DNA from: Geodermatophilus marinus | GTDB taxonomy: Bacteria; Actinomycetota; Actinomycetes; Mycobacteriales; Geodermatophilaceae | NCBI RefSeq assembly: GCF_003428645.1 | Contig: NZ_QVQH01000021.1 | Span: 1-64,000 of the forward strand | Reading direction: 5' to 3' | DNA length: 64,000 nucleotides | In this document: positions 37,297 to 46,748 of the stretch, piece after piece | Layout: each line of letters begins with the position of its first letter | Numbering within the stretch: the stretch's first letter is position 1 | Notes under the pieces: model-generated | Seen by the model: only the letters and a program-made list of their open reading frames with translations | Database searches by the model: none | Told to the model about the DNA's origin: nothing | Translations under genes and position numbers: made by a program

Positions 37297-37941
37297 TCAG
37301 CCGCGCAGGTAGGCCAGGGTGGCCATGACCCGGCGGTGGTGGTCCTCGTCCTGGGCCAGGCCGAGCTTGGCGAAGATCCGCTGGGTGTGCTTCTCCACCG
37401 CGCCCTCGGTGACCACGAGGAGGCGGGCGATGGCGCTGTTGGAGTGGCCCTCGGCGATCATGCCCAGCACCTCGCGCTCGCGCGGGGTGAGCCGGCGGAC
37501 CGGGTCGTCGGCGCGCCTCCGGGCGAACAGCTGGGCGACCACCTGCGGGTCCAGCGCGGTGCCGCCGGCGACGACGTCGGCCAGCGCCGCGACGAAGGAG
37601 TCGACGTCGGTCACCCGGTCCTTGAGCAGGTAGCCGACGCCGCCGCGGCCGTCGGCGAGCAGCTCGTCGGCGTAGGCGACCTCCACGTACTGGGAGAGCA
37701 CGAGCACCGCCGTCCCCGGCACCGCCGCGCGCGCTTCGACCGCCGCGCGCAGGCCCTCGTCGGTGTGCGTGGGCGGCATGCGGACGTCGACCACGGCGAC
37801 GTCCGGGCGGTGCTCGCGCACCGCCCGGACCAGGGAGGGCCCGTCGCCGACGGCGGCGACCACCTCGGAGCCCTCGTCCTCGAGCAGCCGGACCAGGCCC
37901 TCCCGCAGGAGCACCGAGTCGTCGGCGATCACGACCCGCAC
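37297..37941 (-). CDS. NarL/LuxR-type response regulator
   Basis: The 214-residue protein has a receiver domain (1-120) with acidic pocket ADDS, phosphoacceptor D52 in VVDVRMP and conserved K in YLLKDRV. A C-terminal LuxR helix-turn-helix follows (LTPREREVLGMIAEGHSNSA, then VEKHTQRIFAKLGL). It is phosphorylated by a sensor kinase and binds DNA. The GTG start at 37941 lies 12 bases inside the upstream kinase gene, so it is translationally coupled to its partner. Confidence 0.92.
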   Translation of the reverse strand: MRVVIADDSVLLREGLVRLLEDEGSEVVAAVGDGPSLVRAVREHRPDVAVVDVRMPPTHTDEGLRAAVEARAAVPGTAVLVLSQYVEVAYADELLADGRGGVGYLLKDRVTDVDSFVAALADVVAGGTALDPQVVAQLFARRRADDPVRRLTPREREVLGMIAEGHSNSAIARLLVVTEGAVEKHTQRIFAKLGLAQDEDHHRRVMATLAYLRG

Positions 37942-39233
37942 GGCACCTCCGCGACCAGCCGGGTGGGCCCGCCGGCGGGGGAGTCCACGGTCAGGACGCC
38001 GTCTACCGCGCGCAGCCGGTCGGCCAGGCCGGCCAGGCCGTGCCCGGGCGCGGCCACCGCGCCGCCGCGGCCGTCGTCCTCGACGACGACCCGCAGGGCC
38101 GGGCCGGCGGCGACCACGACGACCTGGCACGCGGTGGCGCCGCTGTGCTTGGCCACGTTGGCCAGCGCCTCGCTCACCACGAAGTACGCGGTGTTCTCCA
38201 CGACCGGCGCCAGGCGCTCCTGCGGCAGGTCGACGGCCAGCTCGACCGGCACGGGGGAGCGGGCGGCGACGGCGGCCAGCGCCGCGGCCAGGCCGCGGTC
38301 GGCCAGGACCGGCGGGGCGATGCCGCGGGAGAGGGCGCGCAGCTCCTCCAGCGCCTCCTTGGCCAGGCCCGCCGCCTCGCCGAGCGTGGCCCGCGCGGCC
38401 TCGGGGTCGCGCTCGAGCTGCCGCTGGGCGCGGGAGAGGTCCATGCCCAGGCGCACGAGGTGCTGCTGCGGGCCGTCGTGGATGTCGCGCTCCAGCCGGC
38501 GCAGCGCCACCGCCTCGGCGGCGACGGCGGCGTCCCGCCCCCCGGCCAGCCGGCCGAGCTCGGCCTGCGTGGCGGCGCGGGAGGTCAGCAGCGCCCGGCC
38601 GACCTGGGCCTGCAGGACGGCGACGACCCGGACGGCGAGCGGCAGCAGCAGGGCGAAGACGACGCCGATGAGGGTGTAGAAGGCGATCCGCGCGCCGCGG
38701 CCGGTGTCGAGGCCCAGGAGCTGGAGCAGGTCCTGGTCGCCCTCGCTCTCGGGCAGCGCCCAGTCCCAGGCGCCGTAGGTCAGCCCGCCCAGGGCGCCGG
38801 CCCAGAAGGTCACCGTGACGACGAAGGCCAGGACCGCGAACGGGAACCGGACGACGGCGTGCAGCGCGTCCAGCCAGCACTGCGGGTCGCGCAGCGGCGT
38901 GGTGAGCCGGCGGACGCGGCCGCCGGTGGGGGTGGCGTACGCCGGCCGCGGCAGCGGGCGGCCCAGCACGGCCGGCAGCCAGGCCCGCTCGGCAGCGGCC
39001 AGGCCGCGGGCGGCCAGCAGCGTGGCCGCGAGGACGGCCACGCCCACCCACACGACGAGCAGCCCGGCGCCGGTGGCCAGCCCGGTGACGACGACGACGA
39101 AGGCGGCCACCCCCAGCGGGAAGGCGGCCAGCGAGTAGCCGGTGTCGAGCCCGAGCTGCCGCAGCCGCCCGCGGAGCGCGACGGCGGGCGGGGGCGTGGA
39201 CACGGGAGGCCGGACGGCGGTGTCGGTGGTCAT
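37929..39233 (-). CDS. Sensor histidine kinase, HisKA_3 type
   Basis: The 434-residue kinase has an N-terminal membrane sensor region with about four helices in two pairs (LAAFPLGVAAFVVVVTGLAT; LAFVVTVTFWAGALGG). The dimerisation motif RRLERDIHDGPQQHLVRLGM carries the phosphoacceptor His near residue 249. A HATPase domain follows (N in EALANVAKHS, then DDGRGG and GHGLAGLADRL). It pairs with the downstream NarL-type regulator, whose gene overlaps by 13 bases. The signal is unknown; the layout resembles actinobacterial envelope-stress kinases. Confidence 0.9.
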   Translation of the reverse strand: MTTDTAVRPPVSTPPPAVALRGRLRQLGLDTGYSLAAFPLGVAAFVVVVTGLATGAGLLVVWVGVAVLAATLLAARGLAAAERAWLPAVLGRPLPRPAYATPTGGRVRRLTTPLRDPQCWLDALHAVVRFPFAVLAFVVTVTFWAGALGGLTYGAWDWALPESEGDQDLLQLLGLDTGRGARIAFYTLIGVVFALLLPLAVRVVAVLQAQVGRALLTSRAATQAELGRLAGGRDAAVAAEAVALRRLERDIHDGPQQHLVRLGMDLSRAQRQLERDPEAARATLGEAAGLAKEALEELRALSRGIAPPVLADRGLAAALAAVAARSPVPVELAVDLPQERLAPVVENTAYFVVSEALANVAKHSGATACQVVVVAAGPALRVVVEDDGRGGAVAAPGHGLAGLADRLRAVDGVLTVDSPAGGPTRLVAEVPCGS

Positions 39234-39451
39234 GCCGTCGAGCCTGCTGGCGGGACGGCGCGGGGCCGATCCCGCCAGCAGGCCGATCGGGTGTCGGGCT
39301 GGCCCGACGGGCAGGTGCTCATCTCGGCGGCGATGGTCCTGGCCCGCCCGGGCGGTGTCCAGCACCCGGGTCGCTACTGTCGGCCGCGAGCCGTGGCCCC
39401 CCGCCGCCGTCGTGCCACCGCGCGACCGGGAGCCCGGCCGGGGGAGGTCCC

Positions 39452-41101
39452 GTGCGCGCAACGTCCGTGCCGATCGTGCTCACCGTGCTGCTCGTCGGGA
39501 GCGGGTGCACCGGTTCGCCGGGGTCGGACGCCGACGCCCGGGAGTCCGCCGCGGTGACCACCGCCGAGCCGGACGCCGGCCTCACCCTCGTCGCCGACGA
39601 GGACCCGGTCGCGGCGGCCGTGTCGGCCAGCCGGGCGCTGTTCGACGGCGCCGGGGTGGTCGCGCTCGCCCGCGACGGTGACACCCCCGGCACGCTGCTG
39701 GCCGCCTCGGCCGCCGCGGGCCTCGGCGTCCCCCTGCTGCTGGAGCCCGGCGGCGGGGGCGGCGCCGCCGTCGCCGAGGAGCTGGAGCGGCTGGGCGCGG
39801 GCACCGTGCTCGCGGTCGGCGAGGCCGAGGGCCCGGCCGAGGACGGCCCCGCGGTGGTGCGCGTCCCGGCCGACCCCGCCGCGGTGGGCGAGGTCACCGG
39901 GCTGGACCTCGGCGACCCGCAGCAGGTCGCCGACGGCGAGGCCGCCGCGGCCGTCGCGGGCCTGGACCCGGAGGATCCCGTCGCCCTCGTCGCCGGCGGC
40001 ACCGGGGAGGAGGAGGCCGCCGGGGAGGACCCGGGCACGCTGCCCGAGGTGGAGCGCGGCGAGCCGCTGGCCGACACCCTCGTGCTGGCCACCGGTGCGG
40101 ACGACGAGCTGGCCGGCCTGGCCACCGCCCGGGCCGCGGGCGCGCAGGTGCAGCTCACCGACGGCGCCACCGACCCGCGGGCCTCGGAGGACCTCGTGGC
40201 GCTGATGGGCGAGGCGGACCCGGGCAGCGTCGTCGCCCTGGGTGCCGGGTTCGCCGCGGAGGACGGCCTGGACTGGAAGCTGCAGACCGCGGCCACCGGC
40301 ACGCAGCTGCCCGCCGGCGGGCAGCTGCTGTTCCCGGAGCACTTCTTCGTCGCGCTCTACGGGCACCCGGGCACCGGCGCGCTCGGCGTCCTCGGCGAGC
40401 AGCCGCTGGACGCCGCGATCGAGCGGGCGCAGGCGCACGCGGCGCCGTACGAGCCGCTGGTCCAGGACGCCACCGTCGTCCCCTCCTTCGAGATCATCGC
40501 GACGGTGGCCTCGGAGTTCGCCGGCCCCGACGGGAACTACTCCACCGAGGTGCCCGCCGAGGAGCTGCGCCCGTGGGTGGAGGCCGCCGGCGAGGCCGGG
40601 CTCTACATCGTGATCGACCTGCAGCCGGGGCGCACCGACTTCGTCACCCAGGCCGAGCTCTACCGGTCGCTGCTGGAGATGCCGCACGTCGGCCTGGCCC
40701 TGGACCCGGAGTGGCGGCTGGGGCCGAACCAGGTGCACCTGACCCAGATCGGGCACGTCGACATCGAGGAGGTCAACCGGGTCGTGACCTGGCTGGCCGA
40801 CCTCACCCGGGAGAACCAGCTGCCGCAGAAGCTGCTCGTGCTGCACCAGTTCCGGGTCGACATGATCCCGGACCGCGATCAGCTCGACATGTCGCGCGAC
40901 GAGCTCGCGGTCATGGTGCACGCCGACGGCCAGGGCGGGCAGGGTGCCAAGCAGGACACCTGGCGGGTGCTGCACCAGACCGGCCCGGAGGACCTGTACT
41001 GGGGCTGGAAGAACTTCTACGACGAGGACCTGCCCATGCTGAGCCCGGAGGAGACCATCGCCCAGGTCGACCCGCGCCCGCAGCTGATCAGCTACCAGTA
41101 G
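39452..41101 (+). CDS. Cell-wall-binding lipoprotein, CWB2-like plus unknown domain
   Basis: The 549-residue protein begins with a lipoprotein signal ending VGSGC (Cys19). Residues about 50-260 resemble cell-wall-binding repeat 2 modules (GVVALARDGDTPGTLLAAS, then RLGAGTVLAVGEAEG). The C-terminal half (about 285-549) is a conserved actinobacterial domain with FVALYGHPGTGALGVLGEQ, VGLALDPEWRLGPNQVHLTQ and DLYWGWKNFYDED. Its acidic residues suggest a hydrolase-like barrel, but no activity is established. GTG at 39452 follows GGGAGGTCCC. It diverges from the kinase gene by 218 bases. Confidence 0.75.
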   Translation: MRATSVPIVLTVLLVGSGCTGSPGSDADARESAAVTTAEPDAGLTLVADEDPVAAAVSASRALFDGAGVVALARDGDTPGTLLAASAAAGLGVPLLLEPGGGGGAAVAEELERLGAGTVLAVGEAEGPAEDGPAVVRVPADPAAVGEVTGLDLGDPQQVADGEAAAAVAGLDPEDPVALVAGGTGEEEAAGEDPGTLPEVERGEPLADTLVLATGADDELAGLATARAAGAQVQLTDGATDPRASEDLVALMGEADPGSVVALGAGFAAEDGLDWKLQTAATGTQLPAGGQLLFPEHFFVALYGHPGTGALGVLGEQPLDAAIERAQAHAAPYEPLVQDATVVPSFEIIATVASEFAGPDGNYSTEVPAEELRPWVEAAGEAGLYIVIDLQPGRTDFVTQAELYRSLLEMPHVGLALDPEWRLGPNQVHLTQIGHVDIEEVNRVVTWLADLTRENQLPQKLLVLHQFRVDMIPDRDQLDMSRDELAVMVHADGQGGQGAKQDTWRVLHQTGPEDLYWGWKNFYDEDLPMLSPEETIAQVDPRPQLISYQ

Positions 41102-41184
41102 GCCGCCGGGGCTCCCGTTCCGTCGGTCCCCTGTGGTGAGGTGACCGGGCCATTCACTCCTGCACCGTCTCCTGAGGAGGGCCC

Positions 41185-42162
41185 GTGACCACCGTCGTCG
41201 GCGAGGAGCTCGACCCGCGCCTGCTCGAGCACCGGCGCGAGCTGACCGGCTACTGCTACCGCATGCTCGGCTCGGCGTTCGACGCCGACGACGCGGTGCA
41301 GGAGACCATGGTCCGGGCCTGGCGCGGCCTGGCCGCCTTCGAGGGCCGCTCGGCGCTGCGCTCGTGGCTGTACCGCATCGCCACGAACGTCTGCCTCGAC
41401 CAGCTCTCCGGCCGGCAGCGGCGCGCCCTGCCGATGGACCTCTCGGGGTCGCCGTGGAAGCCGGTGGAGGCCTCGCTGTCGGCCCGCCGGCCGGCCGAGG
41501 CCTGGGTCGAGCCGGTGCTCGACCGCCGGGTCGTCGCCGAGGACGCCGACCCCGCCGAGCAGGCCGTGCAGCGGGAGTCGGTGCGGCTGGCCTTCGTCGC
41601 CGCGCTGCAGCACCTGCCGCCGCGCCAGCGGGCGGTCCTGCTGCTGCGCGACGTGCTGCGCTGGAAGGCCGACGAGGTCGCCACGCTCCTGGAGACCACG
41701 GTGGCGTCGGTGAACAGCGCGCTGCAGCGGGCCCGGGCGACGCTGGCCGCGCTCGACGGGGAGCTGCAGACCCAGCCGCTGGACGACGACGCCCGCGACC
41801 TGCTCGACCGCTACGTCGACGCCTTCGAGCGCTACGACATCGACGCCTTCGTCGCCCTGCTGCACGAGGACGCGACCCAGCACATGCCGCCGTTCGAGAT
41901 GTGGCTGCGCGGCCGCGACGACATCGGCGCCTGGATGCTGGGCCCCGGGGGCGGCTGCCGCGGCTCGAAGGTGCTGCTCACCGAGGCCAACGGCGCGCCG
42001 GCGGTGGCCCAGTGGCGCCCGTTGGAGGGAGGTGGTCACACGCCGTGGGCGCTGCACGTGCTCGAGGTGCGGGCGGGCCGGGTGGCCCACATCTCGAGCT
42101 TCCTCGACCTCGACAACGACCTGTTCGCCCGGCTCGGCCTGCCGGCGCACCCCCCGGCCTGA
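41185..42162 (+). CDS. ECF sigma factor of the SigG type with SnoaL-like domain
   Basis: The 325-residue protein has sigma-70 region 2 (LTGYCYRMLGSAFDADDAVQ, then SWLYRIATNVCLDQL) and region 4 (LPPRQRAVLLLRDVLRWKAD with a helix-turn-helix). A C-terminal NTF2/SnoaL-like domain follows (LLDRYVDAFERYDIDAFVAL). This three-part layout is the SigG/TIGR02960 group. No anti-sigma factor lies nearby; in related groups the SnoaL domain modulates activity. GTG at 41185 follows TGAGGAGGGCCC. Confidence 0.88.
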   Translation: MTTVVGEELDPRLLEHRRELTGYCYRMLGSAFDADDAVQETMVRAWRGLAAFEGRSALRSWLYRIATNVCLDQLSGRQRRALPMDLSGSPWKPVEASLSARRPAEAWVEPVLDRRVVAEDADPAEQAVQRESVRLAFVAALQHLPPRQRAVLLLRDVLRWKADEVATLLETTVASVNSALQRARATLAALDGELQTQPLDDDARDLLDRYVDAFERYDIDAFVALLHEDATQHMPPFEMWLRGRDDIGAWMLGPGGGCRGSKVLLTEANGAPAVAQWRPLEGGGHTPWALHVLEVRAGRVAHISSFLDLDNDLFARLGLPAHPPA

Positions 42163-42279
42163 CCGCGGACGCCGCCCCACCCTCCCGTCCGCCCCGGCAG
42201 GTGTCGTCCTGGTGACAGGACGCGGGGCGCGGGGGCGGTGCCGCGGTCGGCCGGCGGGGCGCCGCTAGCGTCCCGGCGC

Positions 42280-43038
42280 ATGGCCCACCCCGTCCCGACC
42301 GACGACCGACTGGAGCGGTGGGAGCAGGCCGCCGAGTGGCCGCTCATCGCCGCCGCCGTCCTGTTCGTGGTCGCCTACGCGTGGCCGGTCATCGACCCCG
42401 ACCTGGCCGCGCCGTGGCCCGAGGTGCTCACCGTGCTCACCTGGGCGACCTGGACGGTGTTCGCCGTCGACTACCTCGTCCGGCTGGGGCTGGCCCGCGA
42501 CCGGGGGGCGTTCGTGCGGACCCACGTGGTGGACCTCGCGCTCGTCGTCCTGCCGCTGTTCCGCCCGCTGCGGCTGCTGCGCCTGGTGACCCTGCTCAAC
42601 GTGCTCAACCGCAACGCCGGCCGGTCGCTGCGCGGGCGGGTGGCGGTGTACGTGGCGGGCGCGACGACGCTGGTGCTGTTCCTCGCCGCCGTCGCCGCCC
42701 TCGACGCCGAGCGCGACGCCCCGGACGCCAACATCACCGGCTTCCCTGACGCCGTCTGGTGGGCGTTCGCCACCGTGACCACCGTGGGCTACGGCGACCG
42801 CTTCCCGGTGACCCCGACCGGCCGCGCGATCGCGGTCGGGCTGATGCTCGCCGGCATCGCGCTGCTCGGCGTGGTGACCGCCGCGCTGGCGTCGTGGCTG
42901 GTCGAGCGGGTGGAGGAGGTCGAGGAGGAGTCGCAGGCGGCGACGCGGCGGGACGTGCACGCGCTGGCCGACGAGGTGGCCCGGCTGCGGGCCGAGCTGG
43001 CCCGGAGCCGGGCCCGTCCGGAGCGGGACAGCCGCTGA
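42280..43038 (+). CDS. Voltage-gated-type potassium channel
   Basis: The 252-residue protein has six hydrophobic segments. S4-like arginines occur in RPLRLLRLVTLLNVLNRNAG, and the pore loop TTVGYGDRF near 167-173 is the K+ selectivity filter. A C-terminal coiled coil (EEVEEESQAATRRDVHALAD) probably tetramerises the channel. It mediates K+ flux across the cell membrane. No regulatory RCK domain is present. ATG at 42280. Confidence 0.9.
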   Translation: MAHPVPTDDRLERWEQAAEWPLIAAAVLFVVAYAWPVIDPDLAAPWPEVLTVLTWATWTVFAVDYLVRLGLARDRGAFVRTHVVDLALVVLPLFRPLRLLRLVTLLNVLNRNAGRSLRGRVAVYVAGATTLVLFLAAVAALDAERDAPDANITGFPDAVWWAFATVTTVGYGDRFPVTPTGRAIAVGLMLAGIALLGVVTAALASWLVERVEEVEEESQAATRRDVHALADEVARLRAELARSRARPERDSR

Positions 43039-43091
43039 CGCCGCGACCGCCGGTCAGCGGCCGCGGCGGGGGACGGCGGACGGGCCCCGGG

Positions 43092-45515
43092 TCAGGCCGT
43101 CGTGAAGGTCCACGTCACGGTGTCCGCGAGCGGGTTGCCGGCCAGGTCGGTGACCCCGTCGGCGCCGCCGGCGACCGTCGCGGTGTAGGTGGTGCCGGCC
43201 GACAGCGGAGCGCTCGGCGTGAGGATCCACCTCCGGCCCTCGGTCCCGCTCGGGGTCACCGTCGCGTCCACGGTGGAGCCGCCCGCGGTCAGCGTGACCG
43301 TGGCGGCAGTGACGTTCTGGACCGCCTCGCTGAAGGCCACCGTGACGGGCTGGGCCGGATCGACGCCGGTCGCGCCCGCGGCGGGGATCTGCAGGGTCAC
43401 GCGCGGCGCCGGACCGGTCAGGAAGGTCCAGGAGACGGGGGCGAGGGCGGTGCCGGAGGCATCCGTGACGGCGCTCGTCGCCTGGACGGTGTACCGCGTG
43501 TCCGCGGCCAGGTTGGCGTCGGGGTTCAGGACCCACCGGGTGCCGGCCGAGTTGCTGCTCAACGCCGCGCTGACCGGCGCCCCGCCGGCCGGCGTCAGCG
43601 TGAGACCGGCATCGACCCCCATGACCCGCTCGCTGAACGTCACGACGACGTTGGTGGCGGCGCCGACGGCGACGGCGCCGTCGGCCGGGCTGGCGGCCGT
43701 GATCGTCGGGGCGGTGCCGTCGCCGGCCGCGGGGGCGGTGGTGAAGCTCCAGCTGGTGGCGGGCAGCGGGTTGCCGGCGGCGTCGGTGATGGCGGTGCTG
43801 AGGGTGGCGGTGTAGGTGGTGCCGGCGGTCAGGGCGGCGGCCGGCTGCAGGGTGGCCACGTTGCCGGTGCCGTCGTAGCTGACCGCGGCGGGCACGGTGG
43901 CGCCGCCGGTGGTGAGGGTGAAGGTGCCGGTGGTGACGTTCTGCACCGGCTCGCCGAAGGTGGCCGTGACCGGGGTGGTGGTGGGCACCCCGGTGGCGCC
44001 GTCGGCGGGGGTGGTGGCGGTGACCGCCGGCGGGGTGGTGTCGGCCGCGGGGGCGGTGGTGAAGCTCCAGCTGGTGGCGGGCAGCGGGTTGCCGGCGGCG
44101 TCGGTGATGGCGGTGCTGAGGGTGGCGGTGTAGGTGGTGCCGGCGGTCAGGGCGGCGGCCGGCTGCAGGGTGGCCACGTTGCCGGTGCCGTCGTAGCTGA
44201 CCGCGGCGGGCACGGTGGTGCCGCCGGTGGTGAGGGTGAAGGTGCCGGTGGTGACGTTCTGCACCGGCTCGCCGAAGGTGGCCGTGACCGGGGTGGTGGT
44301 GGGCACCCCGGTGGCGCCGTCGGCGGGGTCGGTGGCGGTGACCGCCGGCGCCGTGCTGTCGGCGGACGCATCGGGGAAGATCGCGAAGTACGGGTACCTG
44401 TTCTGGCCGCCCACCCGGGAGCCGGCCGCGGTGAAGTCACCGCCGACGTACAGGCGGCTGCTGGTGCTGGCCATCGCCCAGACGCCCGGGTAGCTGGTCA
44501 CGAACCGGGTGGAGAACGGGCCGAGCACCGCACGGTTCCCGCTCACGTCGAACTCGGCCACGAGCATCCGGGTCTGGCCGGCGACCGTGACGAAGTGACC
44601 GCCGATGTAGAGGGTCCTGCCGTCGGGCGACAGCGTCACCGCCTGGCTGTCCCCGTTGACGCCACCGGTCACCCGCAGGACGAAGGCGCCGGTGTTCTTG
44701 TCTACGGTGTACCCGGTCCCGGCGTTGCGGCCCACGGTGTACACCCGGTTGCCGCCGACCGTGAGGTCCCAGATCAGGTTGCAGCCGGTGCACGCGCGCG
44801 CCGGGGCCCAGCTGTCGAGGCTGTGCGAGGACAGCGTGACGGAGGCGAGCTGGTTGCGGGGCTGGCCGTCCACGGTGGTGAACCCGCCGCCGATGAAGAG
44901 CCGGGAGCCGTCGGTGCCCAGCGCGTACACGGTCCCGTTGGCGCTCGCGGTGAAGCTGCTGACCAGCGCCCCGGTGGTCGCGTCGACGGCGCCGAGCCCC
45001 TGCTGCGCCATCCCCCCGTGCTGGGTGAACGCGCCGCCGAAGTAGGCGGTGTTGCCGACCACGACGATGTCGCGGACGGTGCCACCGGCCGTCCCGCGGA
45101 ACGTGTTGTCCACCGCGCCGGTGCCGGCGTGCACGGAGGCCAGCTTGCGGTGGGTGGTCCCGCCCACCGTCGTGAAGGCGCCGCCCAGGAGCAGGTGGCT
45201 GCCGTCGGTCGTCAGCGCCAGCGCGCGGACGTCGCCGTTGGCCGTGCCCCGCCAGATCAGCTGCCCGGTGTCGGCGGTGAGCGCCGCGACACCGCCGGTG
45301 AAGGAGCCGCCGACGTAGACCACGCCACCGGAGACGGCCACCGCGTGGACCCCGCCGTCCGGCACCCAGGCGGGGCCGACCGGTTCGGGGGAGTAGGCGG
45401 CCGACGCGGCCGGCGCCAGGCCGACCACGGTCACGAGGGCCGCCAGGACCACGATCAGGGCTCGGAGCGGTGCCCACCCGCGCCTGCGCGCACCGTCCCC
45501 CGCTCGTCCGCGCAC
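43092..45515 (-). CDS. Secreted beta-propeller and Ig-like (Big_5) repeat protein
   Basis: The 807-residue protein has a signal peptide (hydrophobic stretch LIVVLAALVTVVGLAPAASA). A propeller-like region (about 40-365) follows, with repeated GGAFTTVGG or GGHFVTVAGQ motifs, as in DUF5122-type repeats. Four Ig-like Big_5 domains complete it (about 372-807). Each Big_5 unit has P-A-D-G-A-T-G-V, VTFSE or TATFGEPVQNV and W-(S/T)-F-T-T-A. Two adjacent units are nearly identical. No anchor motif is seen, so it is probably released or held by another means. GTG at 45515 follows GGAGGGTGGCCACA. Confidence 0.75.
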   Translation of the reverse strand: MRGRAGDGARRRGWAPLRALIVVLAALVTVVGLAPAASAAYSPEPVGPAWVPDGGVHAVAVSGGVVYVGGSFTGGVAALTADTGQLIWRGTANGDVRALALTTDGSHLLLGGAFTTVGGTTHRKLASVHAGTGAVDNTFRGTAGGTVRDIVVVGNTAYFGGAFTQHGGMAQQGLGAVDATTGALVSSFTASANGTVYALGTDGSRLFIGGGFTTVDGQPRNQLASVTLSSHSLDSWAPARACTGCNLIWDLTVGGNRVYTVGRNAGTGYTVDKNTGAFVLRVTGGVNGDSQAVTLSPDGRTLYIGGHFVTVAGQTRMLVAEFDVSGNRAVLGPFSTRFVTSYPGVWAMASTSSRLYVGGDFTAAGSRVGGQNRYPYFAIFPDASADSTAPAVTATDPADGATGVPTTTPVTATFGEPVQNVTTGTFTLTTGGTTVPAAVSYDGTGNVATLQPAAALTAGTTYTATLSTAITDAAGNPLPATSWSFTTAPAADTTPPAVTATTPADGATGVPTTTPVTATFGEPVQNVTTGTFTLTTGGATVPAAVSYDGTGNVATLQPAAALTAGTTYTATLSTAITDAAGNPLPATSWSFTTAPAAGDGTAPTITAASPADGAVAVGAATNVVVTFSERVMGVDAGLTLTPAGGAPVSAALSSNSAGTRWVLNPDANLAADTRYTVQATSAVTDASGTALAPVSWTFLTGPAPRVTLQIPAAGATGVDPAQPVTVAFSEAVQNVTAATVTLTAGGSTVDATVTPSGTEGRRWILTPSAPLSAGTTYTATVAGGADGVTDLAGNPLADTVTWTFTTA
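43725..44360 (-). repeat. Tandem 318-bp repeat encoding two Big_5 domains
   Basis: Bases 43725-44042 and 44043-44360 are nearly identical. They differ by a few substitutions, for example GTGGCGCC versus GTGGTGCC inside, and at the unit ends. Each encodes 106 residues: one Ig-like domain plus linker. The near identity indicates recent in-frame duplication or homogenisation; the outer two Ig domains of the protein are clearly divergent. Confidence 0.85.
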
Positions 45516-45769
45516 TGTGGCCACCCTCCGTCGGAACGGGTCGGAGCCGTCGGTCGTCGTGCTGGCTGTGAGCCAGCTGGGAACGCCGGCGGCTCCGGGA
45601 GGGTAGGTACACCGACGGGCGCGGGACAAGGGCCGGCGGCCCGGCACCCGGATCCTCACCGGAGACCGCGCACCCCCGGACCGGACGGCGGCCAGGTGGT
45701 CCGGCGGGCGTCCGGGGAGGTCGGCAGGCGTGTCGGGCGCCGGACGGTGCGTGCCGGTCGCTCTCGCGC

Positions 45770-46588
45770 TCAGACCGGTGCGGTCGCCCGGATCTCGGTG
45801 CGGGCGGCGACGAAGCCGGCGACGACCTCGTGGACGCGGTCGCGGTCGTGCTCGTTGAGCACGTCGTGCAGGTCCCCGGGGAAGGTCACGACGCGCGCCT
45901 GCGGGAGCTGCGCGGCGCTCGCCCGGGAATCGGCGACGGGGACGACCGGGTCGTCCTCGCCGTGCACGAACAGGACCGGCAGGTCCGGCAGTCCCTGCGC
46001 CAGACCCGCGGCGGCCTCCGGCCACGCGCGGACCAGCGCCCGCAGCATCTCCGGCCGGAAGCCCCCGTGCCAGGTCAGCGGGTCGTGCAGCAGCGCGTGC
46101 ACGTACCCGGGGTGGGTGCTGAAGACCTCGCTGGGGTCGACGTCGGCGACCTCCTCCTCCGGGCCGTCGGCGAGCACGGCCTCGACCCACTCCTGCCGGC
46201 GCAGGGGTGCCCCGGAGAGCACCAGCCCGTCGGCGGTGCCCGGGGAGCGCAGCGCGAGCAGGTAGGCGGCCAGGCCCCCGGCGGAGTGCCCGACGAGCAC
46301 GACCGGCCGGCCGGGGTGCCGGTCACGGGCGAGGTCGGTCAGCTGCCGGGCGTCGTCGACCCAACCGTCCCAGTCGAGGACGGCGCGCTCGCCGTCGCTG
46401 CGGCCGTGTCCCATGGCGTCCAGGGCGTGCACCGCGGCGCCGTCGGCGACGAGCCGGCGCACCAGGGGGCCGTAGAGACCGAGGTGCTCGCCGTAGCCGT
46501 GCAGCAGGACGACCACGCGCTCGGCCGCGCCGTCGGGGAGCCAGGCCTCGTGGTGGACGCGGCCGTGGGATCCGGTGAAGAAGGGCAT
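45770..46588 (-). CDS. Alpha/beta hydrolase, monoacylglycerol-lipase-like
   Basis: The 272-residue protein has LLHGYGEHLGLYGPLV (oxyanion region), DAMGHGRSDG and the nucleophile elbow GHSAGG (S102). The acidic residue lies in VHGEDDPVVP and the catalytic His in FPGDLHDVLNEHD. The pattern resembles monoacylglycerol lipases/lysophospholipases. ATG at 46588 follows GGGAGGCACGACG. It diverges from the AfsR-like regulator by 160 bases, which might control it, but this is conjecture. Confidence 0.85.
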   Translation of the reverse strand: MPFFTGSHGRVHHEAWLPDGAAERVVVLLHGYGEHLGLYGPLVRRLVADGAAVHALDAMGHGRSDGERAVLDWDGWVDDARQLTDLARDRHPGRPVVLVGHSAGGLAAYLLALRSPGTADGLVLSGAPLRRQEWVEAVLADGPEEEVADVDPSEVFSTHPGYVHALLHDPLTWHGGFRPEMLRALVRAWPEAAAGLAQGLPDLPVLFVHGEDDPVVPVADSRASAAQLPQARVVTFPGDLHDVLNEHDRDRVHEVVAGFVAARTEIRATAPV

Positions 46589-46748
46589 CGTCGTGCCTCC
46601 CGGGGAGTGGGCCGGCGGGTCGCCCGGCCCGGTGCCCCGAGCCTCGGGGGCACGGCTGTCGTCCCCCTGTCGTCGCGGTGCCGCGGACGGCCCCCCGGGC
46701 GGGGCGGCCGTGCCAGACTCCACCGGACCGACGTCGAGGTGGACGGCC

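Noticed and set aside
43725-44360. Possible CRISPR or satellite array
   Set aside because: The units are 318 bp, in frame and encode Ig-like domains; there are no short repeats with unique spacers. No CRISPR array was seen anywhere in the window.
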